Shown here one piece after another: positions 45,411 through 54,576 of a stretch of DNA of 64,000 bases (position 1 is the first letter of the stretch; each line of letters starts with the position of its first letter). The notes below the pieces were generated by a model. That model had not been told where the DNA came from and ran no database searches. It worked only from the letters and a program-made list of their open reading frames with translations. The DNA is taken from contig NZ_NKHK02000003.1 in NCBI RefSeq assembly GCF_002224245.2, positions 62,001 through 126,000 of the forward strand, in the 5' to 3' direction. The position numbers were made by a program, and so were the translations under genes. The DNA comes from Moraxella sp. VT-16-12. Lineage in GTDB: Bacteria > Pseudomonadota > Gammaproteobacteria > Pseudomonadales > Moraxellaceae.

Positions 45411-46184
45411 CTAACTGATACGTCTTTGCTGTTTGTAATTATAACAACAAGACAAAAGTAGTGTAATATGATGGCGGATAAACTTTGTTCTTTCGTCTAT
45501 TTTTATATCTCTATCGCTCCCTTCTCCCTTTCGTCTCAAATCTTGGTAATAATCGTGTTTATTTTGTCCAGCATGTCTTTCTTCATCAGCTATGCTATCA
45601 TGAATGGCATAAAAATGATTGCTGTCTATTTTATTTCTATGAAAGGTTAAGCAAGATTGCTCATTGGACATAATGTCTTGATAATTTTCTAAGCAAAATT
45701 TCATAAAATTTTCATATAACTGATAATTTTCATAAGTAATAATATCTGTATTATTTTTTAATTTATGGTTTGATGATATGTCTTTGAAATATTTTTCAAT
45801 CAAAGGTAAATAAATATTTTGCTTGGTCATTAATTTTTGTTTAACCATATTGATGTTGGTTGTTGTATTTGGCAAAGTAGACACCCTCAAAATAAAGCCA
45901 CACCATCGCTCAACGATAATTTTAACCATATCCTGTTTTTGCTGACTACCTTTGCCGTCTATTGTCATGCCATGAATAAAAACTATCAACGTTAAATAAG
46001 CACTTTCTACACAAATAATATCTTGCCAAGCAGTTTTAAATTGACTGTATGGAAAGTGGTCTACGATTAGGCTATGACTGTCGCCAATGATGTTAAGTGC
46101 TTTTTGTGCATCTCTGCTACTTGCGGTTGCATTTACCCACCAAACAAAACCAATAATCGCAATAACAACAATTAACCAAATCAT
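45411..46184 (-). CDS. Hypothetical membrane-anchored protein
   Basis: 257-residue protein with one N-terminal membrane helix (about 2-18, WLIVVIAIIGFVWWV) and a mostly helical soluble domain rich in Asn, Lys and Ile, with several Cys. No recognised family. It lies 30 bp upstream of the J-domain fusion gene and 3 bp downstream of a small membrane protein gene, and its AT content is high compared with flanking core genes. Confidence 0.7.
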   Translation of the reverse strand: MIWLIVVIAIIGFVWWVNATASSRDAQKALNIIGDSHSLIVDHFPYSQFKTAWQDIICVESAYLTLIVFIHGMTIDGKGSQQKQDMVKIIVERWCGFILRVSTLPNTTTNINMVKQKLMTKQNIYLPLIEKYFKDISSNHKLKNNTDIITYENYQLYENFMKFCLENYQDIMSNEQSCLTFHRNKIDSNHFYAIHDSIADEERHAGQNKHDYYQDLRRKGEGSDRDIKIDERTKFIRHHITLLLSCCYNYKQQRRIS

Positions 46185-46187
46185 GTA

Positions 46188-46394
46188 TTATTTTCCTATA
46201 AAAATAGATAAAACAGCAATGATTGCCATAGAAATTAGTAGGGCAATAAAAGATTGGGCAATGCCGCCCATAACTCCCCAAGCAACAAACCAAACAATGC
46301 CCATGCCAAAACTATTAACATCAATGGCTTGCCATAATAAATATCCCGAACCAAGCCATGTGCCAATAGATGATAGCAACATTACCATTGTCAT
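46188..46394 (-). CDS. Small hydrophobic membrane protein
   Basis: 68-residue protein of two or three hydrophobic helices with Gly-rich turns (GMGIVWFVAWGVMGGIAQSF). First gene of the minus-strand accessory run and divergent from the HTH regulator at 46593, about 200 bp apart. No family recognised. Confidence 0.6.
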   Translation of the reverse strand: MTMVMLLSSIGTWLGSGYLLWQAIDVNSFGMGIVWFVAWGVMGGIAQSFIALLISMAIIAVLSIFIGK

Positions 46395-46592
46395 TATGCC
46401 TACTATTTTTCATCGTTTTTCATGAAATCCTCTTGATTTGTTAATAAATGGCACAAAACTTGCTTATTTTTGGGCAGTATTTGAACAGTTTTTGCCATTA
46501 GATTAAGTTTTTGTAACACCCATGATACAATGAAACAAATCTTTATCAACCAACCCACAGTAGTTTTATTCACCCACCAGCAGTAGGTCATT

Positions 46593-46949
46593 ATGATTGC
46601 ATATGATGTTATTAAGGAATTAAGAGAAGAGCGTAACTGGTCGCAAGAACAAATGGCGGAGCGTTTGGGTATGTCAAAAAATGGCTATGCCAAGATTGAA
46701 CGGGGTGAAAGTTTACCAAGTTTGGAGCGGCTTGATGAGATTGCCAAAGTGTTTGATGTGAGCGTGCTTGAACTGATTCGTGTGAGTGATAAAAACGTGG
46801 TGCTACAAACCCAAAATCATCATGCTAATTATCATTATAACCACTATGCCAACAATGAAGCCCTACAAGCTGAAAATGAGCGTTTAAAACTTATCATGCT
46901 CACAAAGATGAAATCATCACCCAAAAGAATGAAAGTATCAAAATCTTAA
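46593..46949 (+). CDS. XRE-family HTH regulator, C-terminus frameshifted
   Basis: 118-residue DNA-binding protein with a Cro/CI helix-turn-helix at about 6-60 (LREERNWSQEQMAERLGMSK, YAKIERGESLPSLERLDEIA). A His/Asn-rich linker leads into a coiled coil (NEALQAENERLKL). At about 46890-46903 the frame appears broken: reading on two bases later gives AHKDEIITQKNESIKILKRL and stops at 46996, a natural coiled-coil end. The present frame ends in an unrelated basic tail. Possibly a regulator of the divergent accessory genes. Confidence 0.8.
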   Translation: MIAYDVIKELREERNWSQEQMAERLGMSKNGYAKIERGESLPSLERLDEIAKVFDVSVLELIRVSDKNVVLQTQNHHANYHYNHYANNEALQAENERLKLIMLTKMKSSPKRMKVSKS

Positions 46950-47058
46950 AAAGGCTGGCAAATTTTGACCAAGCGGGTGAGTTGATTGAATTATAATGTT
47001 GGATTTTGTCTTGGTGTGAAATTTGTTATAATAGTCATTTTATTTTGTGAGAAAAATC

Positions 47059-48154
47059 ATGGAAATTGCAATTTATACCGAACAAATCAAAGACTTACGC
47101 ACCCGTGGTGATGAGCTTTGGAGGTATCTTTGACGTTGAAGCCAAGAAAGAACGTCTAGAAGAAGTCAATTTAGAGCTTGAAAATCCTGAGCTTTGGAAC
47201 AATCCTGAGCTTGCCACAAAAATCAGCAAAGAAAAATCAGTGCTAGATGGTATTGTGGGTGTGGTGGACGGCTTGTCAGCACGTCTTGATGATGCATCAG
47301 CCATGCTTGAATTGGCACTAGAAGCTGATGACGAAAGTTTGCTGGTTGATGTGCAAGCTGAGCTAGATGAAGCCCTAAAAAGTGTGGAAGATTTGGAGTT
47401 TAAGCGGATGTTTGGTGGTGAGATGGACGCCAACAACTGCTATCTTGACATACAGGCAGGCTCAGGGGGTACCGAAGCTCAAGATTGGTCGCAAATGCTC
47501 CTTCGCATGTATTTGCGTTGGTGCGAAAGCCACGGCTTTAAGGCAGAAGTCATGGAAGTGTCCGAAGGGGGTGTGGCAGGCATCAAATCGGCTACCATCG
47601 CTGTCAAGGGTGATTATGCTTTTGGTTGGCTGCGTACCGAGATTGGTGTGCATCGCTTGGTACGTAAGTCGCCTTTTGATAGTAATAACGGTCGGCACAC
47701 GTCTTTTGCAGCCGTGTTTGTCTCACCTGAGATTGATGATAATGTGCAGATTGACATCAACCCAAGCGACTTACGCATTGATACCTATCGGTCAAGTGGG
47801 GCGGGTGGTCAGCACGTCAATACCACAGACTCTGCGGTGCGTATCACCCATCAGCCCACAGGGGTTGTGGTGGCGTGTCAAAATGAACGCTCTCAGCACG
47901 CCAACAAAGACACCGCCATGAAAATGCTCCGTGCTAAACTTTATGAGCTAGAAATGCAAAAACGCATGGAAAAACAGCAAGCCTTGGAAGACAGTAAATC
48001 TGACATTGGTTGGGGCAGTCAAATCCGCTCTTATGTGCTAGATGACTCTCGTATCAAAGACTTACGCACAGGCGTTGAAAACTCCAACACGCAAGCGGTA
48101 CTTGATGGCGATTTGGATAAGTTTATCGTGGCAAGTTTGAAAGCAGGGTTGTAA
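47059..48154 (+). CDS. prfB: Peptide chain release factor 2, with programmed +1 frameshift
   Basis: Releases peptides at UGA and UAA. The first 24 codons run from ATG 47059 to CTT followed by in-frame TGA (47131-47133) in the context AGG TAT CTT TGA C, the classic autoregulated shift site, with GGAGG just before. After a +1 shift (GAC at 47132) the frame continues for 340 codons. It carries the anticodon-like SPF (in RKSPFDS) and GGQ in [10 protein letters not shown] (near residue 250), and ends SLKAGL. Total about 364 residues, as in E. coli. The internal TGA is regulation, not a defect. Confidence 0.97.
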
Positions 48155-48201
48155 TTTACCCAGAGCCCAGCAGTTTGATGTCATTAGCCAGTATTTGTGT
48201 G

Positions 48202-49410
48202 CTATTTGACATCAAACACTTGTCTTAGGTAGGCCAAATAAGTGTCGTCATCAATCATTGTCTTGCCAGGGCTGTCTGAAAGCTTGGCGACAGGTTGTCC
48301 GTTGCATTCTACCAGTTTTAACACGATATTAAGCTGAGTGAGCCCCATGTCGTTGGTGAGATTGGTACCAATCCCAAAGGCGGTTTTGATACGCTTTTTA
48401 AAATATTGGTGCAAATCCCATGCTTTTTCAAGCGTTAGCCCATCGCTAAATGTCAGGCTTTTGGTTTTTGGGTCAATTTTAAGTTTTTCATAATGAGCAA
48501 TGGCTTTATCACCCCAAGCATAAGGGTCGCCACTATCATGGCGTAAGCCGTCAAACAGCTTGGCAAAATACAAATCAAAATCTCGCAAAAATGCGTCCAT
48601 GCCTACCACGTCTGTCAGGGCAATCCCCAAATCCCCCCGATATTCACGCACCCAGCACTCCAAGGCTGCTTTTTGGCTTTCACGCAAACGCACATCTAAG
48701 GCTTGAAAGGCTTGTAAAAATTCGTGTGCCATCGTGCCAATGGGGGTAATGCCCAGCTCTTTGGCAAGATATACATTGGATGTTCCACGAAAAATCGCTG
48801 GGCAAGCGTGGGTGAGCGTCTTTACTACATGATAATGCCAATCTTTTGAGTAGCGTCTGCGTGTCCCAAAATCCGCCACCACAAAAGGGGGATTGTCCAC
48901 TTCTGACAGCTCCAACATTTCATAATGTTTTAAGATTTGTACTTTTTCATCAAGACGTTTTTGCCCTTCTGTCAGTGCGTTTGAGCTGTTTAAGCGTTCA
49001 TAATAAAGCTGATTGACAAGCGACAGTACAAAAATCTCAAAAAACATCGCTTGTATCATCGCCCCTTCAATCTCAATGTCTAGCCTACCATCGGTATCAA
49101 TAGAGACTTTAATAAAACGCCGTTTTAGCTGAAACAGCTCCATATAATCCACAAAATCAGGCTTAATAAACCGCAAAGACCGCAGATAATCAAGCTCATC
49201 TTGGGTGAATTTAAGCTGACATAGCAAATCAAGCTGATGCTCTAAATCGTCTTTGATGTCAGCTAGATTAAATGCCAAATCATCATTATTGCGACAGCGA
49301 AAACGGTACACACCATGCGTTTGGGGAAACTGATGGAGCATGGCTTGGAGCATGGTAAATTTATATAAATCATTATCCAAAAGCGAAGTGATGATGGGTT
49401 GGTTGGTCAT
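48202..49410 (-). CDS. pncB: Nicotinate phosphoribosyltransferase
   Basis: NAD salvage enzyme making nicotinate mononucleotide. The 402-residue protein opens with [20 protein letters not shown] and has [22 protein letters not shown] with [11 protein letters not shown] (the phosphorylated-His type segment), [13 protein letters not shown] and [11 protein letters not shown]. It converges on prfB with a short gap. Confidence 0.96.
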   Translation of the reverse strand: MTNQPIITSLLDNDLYKFTMLQAMLHQFPQTHGVYRFRCRNNDDLAFNLADIKDDLEHQLDLLCQLKFTQDELDYLRSLRFIKPDFVDYMELFQLKRRFIKVSIDTDGRLDIEIEGAMIQAMFFEIFVLSLVNQLYYERLNSSNALTEGQKRLDEKVQILKHYEMLELSEVDNPPFVVADFGTRRRYSKDWHYHVVKTLTHACPAIFRGTSNVYLAKELGITPIGTMAHEFLQAFQALDVRLRESQKAALECWVREYRGDLGIALTDVVGMDAFLRDFDLYFAKLFDGLRHDSGDPYAWGDKAIAHYEKLKIDPKTKSLTFSDGLTLEKAWDLHQYFKKRIKTAFGIGTNLTNDMGLTQLNIVLKLVECNGQPVAKLSDSPGKTMIDDDTYLAYLRQVFDVK

Positions 49411-49536
49411 GGTGGGATTCTTTTAAAAAGTTTGAACTATGATAACAAATTTATGAGATAATGGGAAACGTTAAATTTTATTGGGAAAAATCATAATTTG
49501 GCGTAAAATATCCCAAATTTTTACTGACGTATTATC

Positions 49537-50259
49537 ATGAATGACCTAAACTTGCATACATTAGATTTATCCGCCCTGCAATGGGATGACCTACACACAA
49601 GCATTCACCCCAACGCTGAATACAATGCCACACATGATGCCATGCTTGGTCGTGTGTTACACAGCATTGATGACAAAAAAGGGGGCGTACAAACAGCCGA
49701 TGAGCTGTGGATTGTGGAACATCAAGACGTTTATACTTTGGGGCAAGCTGGCAAAGAAGAGCATATTTTGCACCGAACTGACACTCCGATTATCAAAACC
49801 GACCGTGGCGGGCAGGTAACTTGGCACGGCACAGGACAGCTTGTGGTGTACTGGCTGTGGGATTTACATCATCTTGGTATGGGGGTGCGAGATTTGGTCA
49901 GTCATGCCGAGCAGGCCATAGAAGATGTGGTGAGTGAGTATCTGCCCTCTGATTTAACCGCCAAAGCACGCCAAGATGCCCCTGGGGTGTATATTTATAA
50001 TCATCAAGGTGATATGTTGGGCAAAATCGCTTCTTTGGGTTTTAAAATTAAGCAAGGGCACAGTTATCATGGTATTGCAATCAATCTTATCAATGATTTG
50101 AGTGCATTTAACGCCATCAACCCATGTGGTTATGCAGGCATGGCAATGGTAAAACTAGCTCAGTTTGGCAAATTTAATGACACACAAGTTCATGAATTTA
50201 TTTATAAATTTATCATAAATATTCAAAAAAGACACCAAGGAAAAATCTCTTTGAGATGA
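49537..50259 (+). CDS. lipB: Octanoyl-(ACP) transferase LipB
   Basis: Transfers octanoate from acyl-carrier protein to lipoyl domains. The 240-residue protein has WIVEHQDVYTLGQAGK, DRGGQVTWHGTGQLVVYWL, the acid/base Lys in GKIASLGFKI, GIAINL and the Cys in INPCGYAGMAM. lipA is not adjacent. Confidence 0.95.
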   Translation: MNDLNLHTLDLSALQWDDLHTSIHPNAEYNATHDAMLGRVLHSIDDKKGGVQTADELWIVEHQDVYTLGQAGKEEHILHRTDTPIIKTDRGGQVTWHGTGQLVVYWLWDLHHLGMGVRDLVSHAEQAIEDVVSEYLPSDLTAKARQDAPGVYIYNHQGDMLGKIASLGFKIKQGHSYHGIAINLINDLSAFNAINPCGYAGMAMVKLAQFGKFNDTQVHEFIYKFIINIQKRHQGKISLR

Positions 50260-50394
50260 TTGATGATTTTAGGTAGCGATAAAGAGACCCTAGATTTGTT
50301 TGTGCTTGTCATGGGGCATAAAATACAAAATTGCGATTGCACTTGGGATAATTTAATATTACAATGACCTATTTGCAATCTACTTGGAGATGTT

Positions 50395-50928
50395 ATGGCA
50401 GATTTTAACAAAATCTTAGATGCAGGCGATGTGGACGCAGGCGAGATTAATGTGGTGGTGGAGATTCCCACGGGCTCAAACCACAAAATTGAGTGGAATC
50501 GCAAACTGGCGTGCTTTGAGCTTGACCGTGTTGAGCCGATTGCTTTTGCTAAGCCTTGCAATTATGGCTTTATTCCCCAAACCTTAGATGAAGATGGCGA
50601 TGAGTTGGACGCACTTATCATCACTGAGCAACCTTTAACGACAGGGGTGTTTTTAAAGGCTCGTGTGATTGGTGTGATGAAATTTGTTGATGATGGCGAA
50701 GTGGATGATAAGATTATTGTTGTGCCTGCCGATGACCGCAATAACGGCAATGCTTATCAAAGCCTTGATGATTTGCCAAAACAACTCATCAAACAGCTAG
50801 AATTTCATTTTAATCACTATAAAGACCTAAAAAAAGCAGGCACAACCGTCGTGCAGGGTTTTTTTGGAATTGATGAAGCCAAAGAAGTCATTAAAGGAAG
50901 TCAAAAGCGTTGGACACAAGAAGCTTAA
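50395..50928 (+). CDS. ppa: Inorganic pyrophosphatase, family I
   Basis: Hydrolyses pyrophosphate to pull biosynthetic reactions forward. The 177-residue protein has EIPTGSNHKIEW, YGFIPQTLDEDGDELDALI with the metal-binding Asp cluster, VGVMKFVDDGEVDDKII and HYKDLKK. A strong terminator follows. Confidence 0.96.
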   Translation: MADFNKILDAGDVDAGEINVVVEIPTGSNHKIEWNRKLACFELDRVEPIAFAKPCNYGFIPQTLDEDGDELDALIITEQPLTTGVFLKARVIGVMKFVDDGEVDDKIIVVPADDRNNGNAYQSLDDLPKQLIKQLEFHFNHYKDLKKAGTTVVQGFFGIDEAKEVIKGSQKRWTQEA

Positions 50929-50941
50929 CGTTGTATTAAGA

Positions 50942-50970
50942 AAAAAACACACTTAACTGGTGTGTTTTTT
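50942..50970. terminator. Bidirectional terminator after ppa
   Basis: A and T tracts flank ACACAC/GTGTGT with a 7-base loop, giving an 11-bp stem usable on both strands between convergent genes. Confidence 0.85.
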
Positions 50971-50979
50971 ATTTATCAT

Positions 50980-51354
50980 TTATTTTTGGCGGTTTATTAC
51001 AGCTTGTAGCATTGCCATATTTGACCGACTACTAATATCATGTATGATATGTCCTGAAACATATTCGGCAGGCAGTAGCATAGTTTTTAAATCTAAGATT
51101 GACATCTGTCTTGCAATGTCATTCATGACGCAATTACAAGCAAGACCGGCATTTGGTATTTGTTGCTTTTGAAATTCACTAAAACATTGCCCAATATTTT
51201 GTTCTATAAAAACTCGCCTTATCTCATCATCATTCATTTTGTTGTAGTAAGCAATCATCTCGTCTCTTGTGGTAACTCGTGTCTCTAAATGAGTTTTGTT
51301 CTCATTGCAGGCAAATAAGCACAAAGTGATTGTACAAATAAAAAACGATTTCAT
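50980..51354 (-). CDS. Small putative lipoprotein
   Basis: 124-residue protein with a short signal and a lipobox-like LFAC (Cys16), then a helical acidic domain with further Cys (GQCFSEFQKQ and ACNCVMNDIA). Unknown family. It lies 16 bp downstream of another small membrane-protein gene. Confidence 0.65.
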   Translation of the reverse strand: MKSFFICTITLCLFACNENKTHLETRVTTRDEMIAYYNKMNDDEIRRVFIEQNIGQCFSEFQKQQIPNAGLACNCVMNDIARQMSILDLKTMLLPAEYVSGHIIHDISSRSNMAMLQAVINRQK

Positions 51355-51370
51355 CGCATGTTTCCCAAAA

Positions 51371-51574
51371 TTAAAATAAATACATTAAACCACGTATTGT
51401 GCCAACAGGTACAAAGAAAATAAAATCAGCAATCACCCATATTGTGTTGCCATACTGTATGTCTTTGATAATGGCATAAATGGGCATAATCGTGCCCAAG
51501 AAGATTTTGATTGTTAAGACTGCAAATATTAAAAAACCAGCTTTTAATTCCTGATTGTTATCAGAATTTGACAT
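51371..51574 (-). CDS. Small two-helix membrane protein
   Basis: 67-residue protein with a polar N-terminus and two hydrophobic helices (about 12-35 and 45-66). No family recognised. It is divergent from an HTH gene at 51702, recalling the layout at 46.2-46.6 kb. Confidence 0.55.
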   Translation of the reverse strand: MSNSDNNQELKAGFLIFAVLTIKIFLGTIMPIYAIIKDIQYGNTIWVIADFIFFVPVGTIRGLMYLF

Positions 51575-51701
51575 AAAAAGTCCTTAAAAAAATCTATAAA
51601 AGAGTAAATTTTTATAATTTTACACTATTAATGATGTTTAATCAAGCGTAGAAAATAAGGAAAATGGTCAATAGAAGTGTATTTTTTAAATAGGGTTTAA
51701 A

Positions 51702-52034
51702 ATGCCACAATTGCCTGTTGTTAAAGTAGATGAATTGATTGGTAAACGCATTCAGTTAAAACGCAAAGAAAAAGGCTATTCTGCGGATAAATTGTCAGAA
51801 ATGATAGGTATTTCTCAACAGCAGTTATCAAGATATGAGCGTGGCACAAATAAAATCAATGTTGCTCATTTGGTGGAAATTGCTAATTTTTTACAGACAC
51901 CAATTAGTTACTTTTTTATTGATTGTATGCAAGATGCGACATGGAACAATGATGAACTTGATAGGTATTGGCAGGACTTAACCAGTACTCAAAAGACAGT
52001 GTTGGTAAATTTAATCAACGTGTTTAAAAATTAG
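51702..52034 (+). CDS. XRE-family HTH regulator
   Basis: 110-residue protein with a Cro/CI helix-turn-helix (about 10-65: IGKRIQLKRKEKGYSADKLSEMIG, ISQQQLSRYERGTNKINV) and a C-terminal part beginning ISYFFIDC, typical of small phage- or plasmid-like repressors. Targets unknown. It ends 1 bp before the convergent YoaK-like gene. Confidence 0.85.
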   Translation: MPQLPVVKVDELIGKRIQLKRKEKGYSADKLSEMIGISQQQLSRYERGTNKINVAHLVEIANFLQTPISYFFIDCMQDATWNNDELDRYWQDLTSTQKTVLVNLINVFKN

Positions 52035-52035
52035 T

Positions 52036-52785
52036 TTAATCAGGTAGATGAGTTTTTGGTTGTGATTTTTGATGGCGTCTTTTGCGTTTGGATTTTAAGC
52101 GTTGTAATCTAATGAGTCGTTCAGATTTGGTGTACCAGCGTTCCATGCGATGATAGGTGATGGCTGAAAATAAAATCACCATCATGGGCAACAGCATGGA
52201 TAAATAGCCAATTTTGGCATATAGCCACACCGCCACAAAGCCCCCAATAAAAAATCCCCACCACAGACCGCTATGGAGCATGATTTTACTTTTGCTGACC
52301 TTGCGACCGACCAGCCACTGACCGACAGTTGCCCCCAAATCAGACGTAACGCCTGTTAAGTGCGTGGTACGAACCACCACACCATGATAAGTGGTTACCA
52401 TAGAATTTTGTAAACCACAGGCAGTGGCGATGAGCATTTGACCGTATTCGTTATTATTAAGATACAGCCACAAACTGCCAGACAGTAGGGCAAATTGCAA
52501 ATACATGGCATAGCCATAATGGCGGTTGATGTGAAGCTCACTACTGCCGATAATCATGCCACTTAATACTGAGCCAAACCAAAATGAACCAATAGAAATG
52601 ATAAAGAGTTTTAGATTTAGCCAGTCGCCATAAAACCACGTTACGGCTACTTGACTGACATTGCCTGTAACATGAGATGCTGAGATGTGTGTGAAGCCCA
52701 TCAAAGCGGTGGTGTTTAAAATCCCTGCACAAAACGCCAATACCACCGCCCCAAATAGTACCCATGTGGGGATTTTATCTTGCAT
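52036..52785 (-). CDS. DUF1275 (YoaK family) membrane protein
   Basis: 249-residue inner-membrane protein with about six helices and the family pattern FCAGILNTTALMGFTHISASHVTGNVSQ, CGLQNSMVTTYHGVVVRTTHLTG and GVTSDLGATVGQWL. Physiological role unknown; the family is often called YoaK/DUF1275. A basic tail (RLQRLKSKRKRRHQKS) ends it. Confidence 0.9.
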   Translation of the reverse strand: MQDKIPTWVLFGAVVLAFCAGILNTTALMGFTHISASHVTGNVSQVAVTWFYGDWLNLKLFIISIGSFWFGSVLSGMIIGSSELHINRHYGYAMYLQFALLSGSLWLYLNNNEYGQMLIATACGLQNSMVTTYHGVVVRTTHLTGVTSDLGATVGQWLVGRKVSKSKIMLHSGLWWGFFIGGFVAVWLYAKIGYLSMLLPMMVILFSAITYHRMERWYTKSERLIRLQRLKSKRKRRHQKSQPKTHLPD

Positions 52786-52845
52786 TGTGATGTCAAAAAA
52801 GTGATTTTAAATTAACACAAAATCAACATTCTAGCAGTTTTTTGG

Positions 52846-52880
52846 CAAAAATAAAAGCACAAGAAAAATCTGTGCTTTTA
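52846..52880 (-). terminator. Terminator after fabI
   Basis: TAAAAGCACA/TGTGCTTTTA 10-bp stem with a 9-base loop, followed on the minus strand by TTTTT. Confidence 0.8.
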
Positions 52881-52898
52881 ATGGGTGTGGGTAGCAGA

Positions 52899-53735
52899 CT
52901 AAGCTTCTGTATCATCTGCCATTGCCATGATTTGTTCGCTGATTGCTACGGTGTTAAAGCCAGCATCTACAAATAAAATCTCTCCTGTAATACCACTTGC
53001 CCAAGGCGACATCAAAAATAAAGCAGCATTGCCCACTTCTTCTTGGCTGACATTGCGTTGTAGTGGTGCAACTTTTTCGCTGACATCTAGCATACGGCGA
53101 AACGATTTGATGCCACTGGCTGCCAAAGTACGGATGGGTCCTGCACTGATGGCATTGACACGAATGCCATCTTTGCCAAGCGACGTGGCAAGATAACGCA
53201 CACTTGCTTCTAAGCTGGCTTTTGCCATGCCCATGACGTTGTAATTGGGAAGAACGGAAATGCTGCCTTCATAGGTAAGTGTCAATAGTGAGCCTTGACG
53301 CATGGCAAGTAGCTTGCGACCTGCTTTGGCAAGTGCCACAAAACTATAACTAGAAATGTCATGAGCGATGGCAGAACCTGCTCGGGTGGTGGCAGTAGTA
53401 AAATCACCATCTAGCTGGTCGGCAGGAGCAAATCCAATGGCGTGAACAATGCCGTTAATGCCACCATCATCACTTTGCCCCCAAATTTGGTCAATTTGAG
53501 CAAAACAGGCATCAATGGACTCATCAGAACCAACATCACACTCAATCACCGCCACGGCGTTAAAGGCTTCGGCTGCCATTTCCACACGCTTTTTTATTTT
53601 GTCATTAGGGTAGGTTAAAATCAGCTCAGCCCCTTCACGGTGCAAGCTCTCAGCAATCGCCCAAGCGATAGACAGTTTGCTGGCAATGCCTGTTACCACA
53701 AATCTTTGACCCTGTAATAGCATAAAATCACTCAT
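52899..53735 (-). CDS. fabI: Enoyl-[acyl-carrier-protein] reductase (NADH)
   Basis: Last step of each fatty-acid elongation cycle and the triclosan target. The 278-residue protein has [32 protein letters not shown], the active-site [21 protein letters not shown] with the Y-x6-K pair, and [18 protein letters not shown]. It is a full-length FabI. Confidence 0.97.
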   Translation of the reverse strand: MSDFMLLQGQRFVVTGIASKLSIAWAIAESLHREGAELILTYPNDKIKKRVEMAAEAFNAVAVIECDVGSDESIDACFAQIDQIWGQSDDGGINGIVHAIGFAPADQLDGDFTTATTRAGSAIAHDISSYSFVALAKAGRKLLAMRQGSLLTLTYEGSISVLPNYNVMGMAKASLEASVRYLATSLGKDGIRVNAISAGPIRTLAASGIKSFRRMLDVSEKVAPLQRNVSQEEVGNAALFLMSPWASGITGEILFVDAGFNTVAISEQIMAMADDTEA

Positions 53736-53945
53736 TGATAAAAATTTGGCAAATTATACCATGTTTTTTTAAAAACGCCAAAAATATCAGAACATTTGTA
53801 AACAAATAAAGAAATCTAAACTGTTAAGTTATATGAATGTTATTTCAGGATAAATTGCTAAATTTTCATGAAAAAAGTTGGATTTTTGCTTGCCAAACAC
53901 AGATTTTGGGTTAAGATATAGCATTTTTAATGACAGATAGCAGAC

Positions 53946-54551
53946 ATGGCACATTCCCCTATTTTTACCCCTTTTGTTCCTGATGACCAAAAAATTGCCG
54001 AACATTATGCCCAAATCATACAAGGTTGTGGCGAAGATTTAAGCAGAGATGGATTGCTTGATACACCCATGCGTGCATCCAAGGCATTTAGTTATCTGAC
54101 CCGTGGTTATCACCAAAGCCTTGATGTGGTGGCTAATGGGGCGGTGTTTGAATCGGATAACCCTGAATTGGTATTGGTGCAAAACATTGAATTTTATTCG
54201 TTGTGTGAGCATCATATTTTGCCATTTTATGGCGTGGCTCATGTTGGCTATTTGCCAAATGGCAAAGTGTTGGGGTTGTCCAAAGTGGCTCGTATTGTGG
54301 ACATGTACGCTCGCAGATTACAAATTCAAGAAAATCTGACCAAGCAAGTTGCCACCGCCATACAACAATTAACCGACTGTCATGGCGTGGCGGTGGTTAT
54401 GGACGCAAGTCATATGTGCATGATGATGCGTGGTGTCAATAAACAGCAGTCCACCACTCGCACCGTAAGTACGCTTGGGGCGTTAAGCACGGATAAACAA
54501 GCTCGCAATGAATTTTTTGGGGCAATTCCTAAAAGAGCCCCTGCGTTTTAG
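53946..54551 (+). CDS. folE: GTP cyclohydrolase I
   Basis: Opens folate and pterin synthesis by converting GTP to dihydroneopterin triphosphate, also the substrate of the QueD-like protein at 7.2 kb. The 201-residue protein has zinc ligands in [15 protein letters not shown] and [11 protein letters not shown], and [19 protein letters not shown]. It is in front of metZ (25 bp). Confidence 0.96.
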   Translation: MAHSPIFTPFVPDDQKIAEHYAQIIQGCGEDLSRDGLLDTPMRASKAFSYLTRGYHQSLDVVANGAVFESDNPELVLVQNIEFYSLCEHHILPFYGVAHVGYLPNGKVLGLSKVARIVDMYARRLQIQENLTKQVATAIQQLTDCHGVAVVMDASHMCMMMRGVNKQQSTTRTVSTLGALSTDKQARNEFFGAIPKRAPAF

Positions 54552-54576
54552 ATGATGAATATAAAAAAGGAATCTT

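Noticed and set aside
47059-47133. Short open frame with an early stop before prfB, looking like a broken gene
   Set aside because: The CTT TGA C shift site with an upstream Shine-Dalgarno-like element is the known programmed frameshift of RF2, so the gene is intact.
48173-48217. 11-bp inverted repeat (GTTTGATGTCA/TGACATCAAAC) between prfB and pncB as a terminator
   Set aside because: The loop is 23 bases, no T-tract follows on either strand, and one arm lies in the pncB coding end; the role is unclear.
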